Shown here piece after piece: positions 58,404 to 64,000 of a stretch of 64,000 bases of DNA. The notes beneath the pieces are model-generated. The model did not search any database, was not told where the DNA came from, and saw only the letters and a list, made by a program, of their open reading frames with translations. The number at the start of each line of letters is the position of its first letter. Position 1 is the first letter of the stretch. The stretch spans positions 310,001-374,000 of the forward strand of contig NZ_SNYV01000011.1 in NCBI RefSeq assembly GCF_004363245.1, written 5' to 3'. The position numbers and the translations under genes are program-made. Origin of the DNA: Sphingobacterium yanglingense. Its GTDB lineage: Bacteria; Bacteroidota; Bacteroidia; Sphingobacteriales; Sphingobacteriaceae.

Positions 58404-60341
58404 TTAAAGTATAGGTATGCATACGGCTATTTCCGTACCCTTGGTATCTGAATGTATTTCAGTTTTGCCACCCAGGGATTCGACCCGACGACGAATCGAA
58501 TTCAGCCCCATTGTTGATTTTCCATTTTTTTGCTTTACGTCACCTAAGCCTATCCCGTCATCATTGATTGTCAGAATGAGTTTGTCTTCTTCTTCATAGA
58601 TCAAAATTGCTACACTTTTAGCTTTTGCGTGCTTGATAATGTTGGTGATGGCCTCCTGGATAATCCGAAGCAAGGTGATCCTGTTATCGACACCGACATG
58701 GAGCAGGGAGTCGTCGTCGATGTGTATGGTTTTGTTATATCGGCTATCCGGAAGCGAATTATCGGTGAGTTGCTTGATTTGTTTTTCAAATGACTGTTCC
58801 AGTTGTTTATCGCCTGCATTGAACCACTCGTGACTTTTACTTCGCGCGGCCCTATAGGCGTTTTCTGTTTCTGCTTTGATCATTGTCATTTTACTTTTAA
58901 GGCTGTCATCGTCAATGTCCAACAGGAGCGTTTCCAGTTGATGCCTGATAGCAGCGATAGATGACGAAAGGCCATCGTGAAGATCTTGGCCGAGGCGTTG
59001 TTGTTCGTCTCTGACAGCCTGATATTTTGCTTCTTCCAAGGCAATAATTTGCATATTCGCGGTATCATTGAGTGCTTCTAGCTGTTCTTTTGCTTTTTTG
59101 CTTCTATACACCATGATCAGGTAGATTCCTAATATGATGGCAGTAGCTGCTGCTGAAATCAGCACTAACCAAAACGTCCGTTGCTGCTTTACTTTTTCTG
59201 ATTTTTCAAGTGCTATACTGCTATGCTCAGCCTGTGTGTAGGCATACAATAAGTCGCTTAATTCTGTAGTTAGACTGGCCTGTACATCCTGTTCATGCTT
59301 TAGTGCATCAGTGAGGTGAGTATATGCTTGCGCATAGTTCCCTTTCAATGCCTGTAGTTTAGCTTTGAATTCTGCAAGGTCAGCCGCTTGGCCTTTGCCA
59401 AAATTTGGTGAGGTTTCATATCGTATTATGTAAGCCTGCAAACTGTCTACATTTCTTAGGTTCAGGTAGTTCTCCATACGGAGCCGTACGAGGTTGATAT
59501 CGATAAAGTTGGTCGCCTGATCTTTGTAGGTGACTTTTAGCCCCTCCATTTGATTCAATAGGTTTTTGGTATCTATATATCTTCGTTCGAAGTTTGCCAA
59601 AGAGAGCTCGATGTCGATCATCAGCATATCAGTATACAGCATCTGAGGTCTCGTAATAGGATATTTAGCACGAATAGCAACACCGATTTCCCTTGCCAAA
59701 AAAGCGATTTGACGGACAGAAGTAGCGTCGTTCATCTCAATATATCCGGTCAGTACAGGTGAAAGGATATATAGCGCGTTTAAACCTACTGACTCGTCGA
59801 CACTGTCCTTTTGCAGCAGCCCAGGTAGGGATTCTAAGTATTCTTTTTCTGTCTTAAATAAATCAACAATTTTGTCGTATAGCCTTTGTTCCTGATAGAT
59901 CTTACTTTTTTGTAGCTGCTCTATCAAGGGATGCCCTTCACCATATTCTTTGTACGCTACAGTAATCTTTTCGGCGTAATACATGGAGGCGCCTTTCTTT
60001 TTAAACATACGCGCATTATTAAAGAAGAGATAGTAATAGCTGATACGTGCCCTATGATATTCGTTGTTGCTCCAGGCGATCTGCTCGTAAAGACTGAGCA
60101 GATCGACCAATTCCTTAGTTTCGATATGGGTGCCTTCTGAAAATAAGAGATGCACGACCGAATCTGCTTTTACGAAATAATCCTGTGCGGATAGCTTTCC
60201 AGAATGGTACTTTGCATTTAATACATTGAATTCGTTCTTAGGATTTTTTTTGGTCTGCGCAGGAGCTATTTGAAAACACATCAACAAAATTAAACAGAGA
60301 AGGTATATATTACTCAAAGACGAGGAAAGCGGAATTTTCAT
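58404..60341 (-). CDS. Sensor histidine kinase, NarL-type (HisKA_3/HATPase)
   Basis: A membrane sensor kinase, 645 residues from ATG 60341, which gives a clean signal peptide (IYLLCLILLMCFQIAPAQT); an upstream in-frame ATG at 60407 adds 22 residues. A long periplasmic region (about residues 25-390) is helical and TPR-like. One transmembrane helix follows (FWLVLISAAATAIILGIYLI), a coiled coil, then the HisKA_3 motif DEQQRLGQDLHDGLSSSIAA with the phosphorylated histidine, and a HATPase domain (IIQEAITNIIKHAKAKS, INDDGIGLG, MGLNSIRRRVESLGGK). No response regulator gene is adjacent, so it is an orphan within this window. Confidence 0.9.
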   Translation of the reverse strand: MKIPLSSSLSNIYLLCLILLMCFQIAPAQTKKNPKNEFNVLNAKYHSGKLSAQDYFVKADSVVHLLFSEGTHIETKELVDLLSLYEQIAWSNNEYHRARISYYYLFFNNARMFKKKGASMYYAEKITVAYKEYGEGHPLIEQLQKSKIYQEQRLYDKIVDLFKTEKEYLESLPGLLQKDSVDESVGLNALYILSPVLTGYIEMNDATSVRQIAFLAREIGVAIRAKYPITRPQMLYTDMLMIDIELSLANFERRYIDTKNLLNQMEGLKVTYKDQATNFIDINLVRLRMENYLNLRNVDSLQAYIIRYETSPNFGKGQAADLAEFKAKLQALKGNYAQAYTHLTDALKHEQDVQASLTTELSDLLYAYTQAEHSSIALEKSEKVKQQRTFWLVLISAAATAIILGIYLIMVYRSKKAKEQLEALNDTANMQIIALEEAKYQAVRDEQQRLGQDLHDGLSSSIAAIRHQLETLLLDIDDDSLKSKMTMIKAETENAYRAARSKSHEWFNAGDKQLEQSFEKQIKQLTDNSLPDSRYNKTIHIDDDSLLHVGVDNRITLLRIIQEAITNIIKHAKAKSVAILIYEEEDKLILTINDDGIGLGDVKQKNGKSTMGLNSIRRRVESLGGKTEIHSDTKGTEIAVCIPIL

Positions 60342-60420
60342 GCAGCGAAGTATGTTTGTAGGTTTTGTTTGGATTAATATATTAGCAGTAGTATGTAATA
60401 ATTTCACACTGAAGCAAAGA

Positions 60421-60759
60421 TAGTTTTATTATTTATTTTGAACGGAATTAATTTTGCTTGAGATTTACTGATTTTACGGATAAAGAGAATATGTCTGTAG
60501 AGGAGGTGTTTCAGGACAAGTTCATTAAAGCTAAAGCTAAAGTGGTCACGGTCGGCGAGTGACTGATCCAACATAAACTAACGTTGGATGAATTAATAGG
60601 TTATACGCATATACATAGGGCTTTATAAAAATAAACCTGCATATAGGCTATGGAATATGCGATTAAAAAGAAAGAACCCCGCAATATCGGATCGTAATTC
60701 TATAGATATCTCTTAGGTACGCCAACGGACGATGAACCTAGCGTAAAATGTAAATTCAA
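60421..60759. other. Intergenic stretch with a possible small gene remnant
   Basis: The plus strand from 60491 reads MSVEEVFQDKFIKAKAK to a TGA at about 60560, then continues in the same frame as LIQHKLTLDELIGYTHIHRA to a TAA at about 60628. This could be the remains of a small gene with an internal stop, but I recognise no family. The rest of the gap shows nothing I can name. Confidence 0.2.
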
Positions 60760-61542
60760 TTAACAAAAATCATTAAATCTGTTGGAAGTCCAGCCACCCT
60801 TTCTATTTTTAAGCACGTCGATGATTACCTCCGGTAAACTTTCGATATCTCGATTCTCTTTCAGATGTAAACGAAAATAGAAACTACCTTCATAAAATAT
60901 ATCTTCATCGATGTATGCGATTAAATTTTCGTCTTCAAATAGTTCTATGCCATCATAAATTATATGATTTACAAAACTAGACTTAAGCTTTTCTTTAAAT
61001 GAATCCATATTTTCAATTTGCATTCCGAAACTACTGCAATTATTTAGGTACGTAAGCATATGTTTTAGTACAAATGAAGTTACGGAAGGATATGGAGCAC
61101 CATAGCGTTCAAAATCACCATTATCAGACTCGTAATCTAAGAAGTAGGAGTATACTTTTGGATTTTCTTCTTTAAAATCCGCTGTTTCGATGGCCCAATA
61201 GATGTCCTGTTCGGCTTGGAGTAATAGCGATAATGCCTGGTGTTTCTCGAGGAATGAAATGGCAAGACCATCTCTGAAAATACTGGAGAATTTATTTGTT
61301 TTTTGTCCGCTGTTAGGGTATATGTGCGCTACGCTTTGAAGTTGATTGGCAAGGGTAAAAAATCGTTCAGCAGCTGGGGGTAATGTAAAGGGGAAAGACT
61401 TTTCGAGTTCGGTCAATTGATTGCTATACGCTGTGTTAGGAATTTCAAAATCATACCAGTTTTCAATGAACTTTCTTAAAGTTGCCCATTTCTCATCTGT
61501 TGTCAAATCATCTGCGGTAAAAACAGGAAGGTATTTTTTCAT
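60760..61542 (-). CDS. Hypothetical protein, possibly SMI1/KNR4 (SUKH)-like
   Basis: A 260-residue cytoplasmic-looking protein without signal peptide or membrane segment. The N-terminal part (LTELEKSFPFTLPPAAERFF, TLANQL) and acidic middle (YFLDYESDNGDFERYGAPYP) resemble the SUKH superfamily, which includes many immunity proteins against toxins. No toxin gene is adjacent. The similarity is from memory and limited; function is unknown. Confidence 0.45.
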   Translation of the reverse strand: MKKYLPVFTADDLTTDEKWATLRKFIENWYDFEIPNTAYSNQLTELEKSFPFTLPPAAERFFTLANQLQSVAHIYPNSGQKTNKFSSIFRDGLAISFLEKHQALSLLLQAEQDIYWAIETADFKEENPKVYSYFLDYESDNGDFERYGAPYPSVTSFVLKHMLTYLNNCSSFGMQIENMDSFKEKLKSSFVNHIIYDGIELFEDENLIAYIDEDIFYEGSFYFRLHLKENRDIESLPEVIIDVLKNRKGGWTSNRFNDFC

Positions 61543-61624
61543 TCGTAGCTTTGTTTATAAGTCAATATAGATATATTTCGTGATATTTGATTTTATATTG
61601 TATGATGACCAAATATAATAAACG

Positions 61625-62308
61625 ATGAGAAAGTTAATTGTCTCCATTTTCACGATTTTAGTCATTACCTCCTTTCATTCTTGTTCTTTTGCTACTAAAG
61701 AGGACAAGAGCCCAGAAGTATCTACGCTTGAGGAACTGATAACCGCAAATAAAGTAGTACAGGTAGAGGAGCGGGATTCGACTGTAATGCATACCTTGGC
61801 GATGTTGGATGACTCGCTTTATTATTCGAAGAGACAGCTTTATATTTACCAGTCATCAGCGACTGGAATAGGGAAGAAGGATTCCTCCAAGTATACCGTA
61901 AAAAATGAAATTCGTCTCAAGAATGTTTATAATGGTAAAATCTATCTATCGGATACTGTCAGTTCGGCTTCAGCTATTTTGATGGATAGAAATCATAACA
62001 TTATACTGAATAATGTCTTCTATGAGGCTCCTAGCTATTTGACTAAGAGACTCGTGGATAGTGCTGATATGGGAAATGGATTTGTAGCTATAGAACAGCA
62101 AGCAGTCAGTTTGGGGAAAGAACTGCCCGAATTTGATGAAAGCATAGTCTACAAGTGGACGAATGGCCGACTGCCCAGTATGCATAAGATGTTTTACTAC
62201 GAACTGGAAGGACAGAAATTCAAAAGTATAGGAAGTGAATGCTATCGGATCAATAGTAACCCAAAGTATTTTTACCAAGCCCGTTTTGGGATTCTGAAAA
62301 TGAAGTAG
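61625..62308 (+). CDS. Hypothetical lipoprotein
   Basis: A 227-residue protein with a lipoprotein signal (LIVSIFTILVITSFHSC). The rest is soluble and beta-rich by eye, with YSKRQLYIYQSSATGIGKKD and KFKSIGSECYRINSNPKYFY. I do not recognise a family. It converges on the SRPBCC gene with a 13-bp gap, and no clear terminator lies between them. Confidence 0.7.
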   Translation: MRKLIVSIFTILVITSFHSCSFATKEDKSPEVSTLEELITANKVVQVEERDSTVMHTLAMLDDSLYYSKRQLYIYQSSATGIGKKDSSKYTVKNEIRLKNVYNGKIYLSDTVSSASAILMDRNHNIILNNVFYEAPSYLTKRLVDSADMGNGFVAIEQQAVSLGKELPEFDESIVYKWTNGRLPSMHKMFYYELEGQKFKSIGSECYRINSNPKYFYQARFGILKMK

Positions 62309-62321
62309 GTCAGGGATGAAA

Positions 62322-62825
62322 TCAACTCTTCAATCGTGTTAACAATGCATCCAGTTGCTGAAAGTCTACGGCCATTCCTTCCAAAAAGCCCATTTCGATT
62401 TCCGTTTCCAAATCTTTTACTGAATGATATGTTAATAGGATTTCTACGCTTACACCTTTGTCTTTTGGGATAAAGGTGTTTTTCCATTCGTTTTGTGGGA
62501 AATCTAGATTTATTACCCCATTTTCGTCGGAGAATCCACCTTTCATAGTGAATGATTTTTTGTTTTCAATGGAGACAAAATCCGCTTTAGCCCAATGTTT
62601 GTCATCTTCAGGACTTACCATAGCGTAGAGCCAATAACCACCTACCTGAAAATCCATTACCTTCGTTTCTGCGCGATAGGGTTCCGGCCCCCACCATTGA
62701 TCCAGTAGCTCTGCTTTTGTCCATGCCTCCCATACCAATTGGAGATTTGCTTCAAACTCGCGTACCATATGGATTGTTTTTTCATCTTTATTGACCGTGT
62801 AGTCAAATGACAAGTTGCTTTTCAT
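62322..62825 (-). CDS. SRPBCC-family protein (AHSA1/START-like)
   Basis: A 167-residue ligand-pocket protein of the AHSA1 type. I prefer the ATG at 62825 over one at 62861, since the domain starts just after it (SNLSFDYTVNKDEKTIHMVR). Family features are EFEANLQLVWEAWTKAELLD, QWWGPEPYRAETKVMDFQVG, GYWLYAMVSPEDD and VSVEILLTYHSVKDLET. Such proteins bind small hydrophobic ligands or help chaperones; a specific role is not readable. Confidence 0.88.
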   Translation of the reverse strand: MKSNLSFDYTVNKDEKTIHMVREFEANLQLVWEAWTKAELLDQWWGPEPYRAETKVMDFQVGGYWLYAMVSPEDDKHWAKADFVSIENKKSFTMKGGFSDENGVINLDFPQNEWKNTFIPKDKGVSVEILLTYHSVKDLETEIEMGFLEGMAVDFQQLDALLTRLKS

Positions 62826-63044
62826 GTCTCTATTTTTTATGGTTTTCAATAAGCCTTCCAAATAGTGGCCTTTTGTTTCTACTGTTACCTGAAATAGATA
62901 TTCAGTGTGCAGTTCGCTATATTAAAGGTACGTACAGCTATCTGGTCTCACAAATTTAAGGGAATTACTTGCCTTAGGACAAGAAGGAGAGGGGCGTTAG
63001 AATCAGTAAGTTATCGGTGCTTATCGATAGCGGACAGGTTGTCA

Positions 63045-63668
63045 TTATGGAGAAACCTTACGGTAAGTGTTAAGTCCAAAAGCCTTAATCTCATTATCAC
63101 CGCTTCGTTGAAATGTTAGCATGCCTACACCGAGGTCACAGGAAAGTATGTGATTAAAGGCATTATAACTCATTTTTTTCGTGTAACGATTAGTGACATA
63201 ATAATAAATTTCTCCTTCTTTTTTTATTTCATGGCCACCTTCCATATCGACACGCTCCCAATGTCCGATAAAGAAATCTGGATTACAATATTCGTCGACT
63301 TTTTTCTCTTGCTTTTCCGCCTCAGCTCTGTTGATCTTCACGTAGTTTAGAACATGTTTTTCGGTGTGCAGCGTCATGTTCTTCGGATCTTCTGATAGTG
63401 CTAATAGGATGGGGACGCTGTCAGATTCAACAACAAGTGCGGATGTTAACTTGGTGTTGGCCTTATCGAATTCAGCAGGTAGTTCAAAGCCCCGATTCTT
63501 AACGTAATATAAGGAGTCAATCTGCTTTATCTCGATCACTTCAGAATAATCATCACCCGCGATCACCCAATAGCCGACGAATTTATTATCATCAAATTTT
63601 TTGCAGGAAAAAAATAAGAATAGGGTAAGGGCCGTGAAAAATATTTTTGATATAGTCGTTCTTTTCAT
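63045..63668 (-). CDS. Hypothetical lipoprotein
   Basis: A 207-residue lipoprotein with signal FFTALTLFLFFSC and lysines after the cysteine. The mature part has two similar-looking halves beginning near FVGYWVIAGDDYSEVIEIKQ and FFIGHWERVDMEGGHEIKK, each followed by YYVxNR, so it may hold two repeats of a small beta domain (lipocalin-like proteins often start with GxW). No function known. The next gene on the minus strand ends 18 bp upstream. Confidence 0.75.
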   Translation of the reverse strand: MKRTTISKIFFTALTLFLFFSCKKFDDNKFVGYWVIAGDDYSEVIEIKQIDSLYYVKNRGFELPAEFDKANTKLTSALVVESDSVPILLALSEDPKNMTLHTEKHVLNYVKINRAEAEKQEKKVDEYCNPDFFIGHWERVDMEGGHEIKKEGEIYYYVTNRYTKKMSYNAFNHILSCDLGVGMLTFQRSGDNEIKAFGLNTYRKVSP

Positions 63669-63686
63669 GTGGTCAAGATTGAAATA

Positions 63687-64000
63687 TTATTTGTCCGTAA
63701 AATAAATAGCGGAAAACTGCTTGTTTTCATCAAACGTTAGTGTAATCTTGTAGGGACCGTGGTCTATCTCTAGGTAGTTTGAGATTTTTAAATCCTGATA
63801 GTTTAGGATTCTTTTTGAATCAAACATTTTGATTGCATCTTCCCATTTTGTGCCAGGTTTCAACGGGCCATCAAAAGAGATCTCTACCTTTTTAAAGTCG
63901 GTAATGGAATAGCCCTGAAGGATATTCTCTTTATGATTTTCAGGATTGGTCTTGTTAGGTGAGAAAAAGAAGTAAATATCATGATACTTGTCCTGATAGT
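63687..64000 (-). CDS. C-terminal part of a hypothetical protein, cut by window end
   Basis: On the minus strand an open frame enters from the window edge and ends at TAA 63687-63689. It gives 103 residues: KYHDIYFFFSPNKTNPENHK, GYSITDFKKVEISFDGPLKP, KMFDSKRILNYQDLK and a closing FSAIYFTDK. It ends 18 bp before the lipoprotein at 63045-63668 on the same strand, so the two may be co-transcribed. I do not recognise the family, and the start lies outside the window. Confidence 0.65.
   Translation of the reverse strand, partial: YQDKYHDIYFFFSPNKTNPENHKENILQGYSITDFKKVEISFDGPLKPGTKWEDAIKMFDSKRILNYQDLKISNYLEIDHGPYKITLTFDENKQFSAIYFTDK

Overview
The window looks like a chromosome segment of a Bacteroidota bacterium, most like Sphingobacterium or a close relative. 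This is inferred from the many SusC/SusD outer-membrane pairs, FecI/FecR-type sigma/anti-sigma pairs, TlpA-like thioredoxins, the moderately AT-rich sequence and weak ribosome binding sites. No rRNA or tRNA gene was seen.

Bases 1-35,000 hold a tandem array of loci with one layout: ECF sigma factor, FecR anti-sigma factor, a structured intergenic hairpin, SusC (with an N-terminal STN signalling domain), SusD lipoprotein, then a secreted TlpA-like thioredoxin. I call them A (2-6180, upstream part outside the window), B (6382-14805), C (14967-23450), D (23585-32050, with the thioredoxin gene duplicated) and E (33187-about 35207). E is decaying: its sigma gene is open, its fecR is broken twice, and only a short susC start seems to remain. 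Between D and E lies about 1.1 kb of gene fragments and a 21-bp tandem repeat array, probably the scar of deletions between repeated loci. Each intact locus should be a self-contained cell-surface signalling and import unit: substrate binding to SusC/SusD is signalled through the STN domain to FecR, which frees the sigma factor to transcribe susCD-tlpA.

Bases 35,200-37,300 are sparse: a DUF5675 protein, two tiny proteins, intergenic repeats and a frameshifted NTF2-like gene.

Bases 37,312-56,889 form a catabolic region organised around a divergent GntR/FadR-type regulator (43116-43817, minus strand). Left of it are an N-acetylneuraminate-lyase-family aldolase and a SusC/SusD pair without STN domain. 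Right of it is a 13-gene plus-strand operon: sialidase-like beta-propeller, SGNH esterase, AstE/aspartoacylase-type deacylase, SDR, threonine-synthase-like PLP enzyme, RidA, M81 metallopeptidase, SMP-30 lactonase, aldo/keto reductase, second SDR, NanM-like kelch mutarotase, class III aminotransferase and an MFS transporter. Near-identical 15-bp palindromes sit before the aldolase gene, the regulator and the operon, so this looks like one regulon. The gene set resembles sialic acid use but lacks the usual ManNAc branch (NanE, NanK, NagA, NagB) and adds an amino/acyl-amino acid arm. It is my best candidate for an undescribed pathway.

Bases 57,000-64,000 are mostly minus-strand housekeeping or accessory genes: an SDR with an AraC-type regulator, an orphan NarL/LytS-like sensor kinase, a possible SUKH-type protein, two lipoproteins, an SRPBCC/AHSA1 protein and a C-terminal fragment of a protein cut by the window end.
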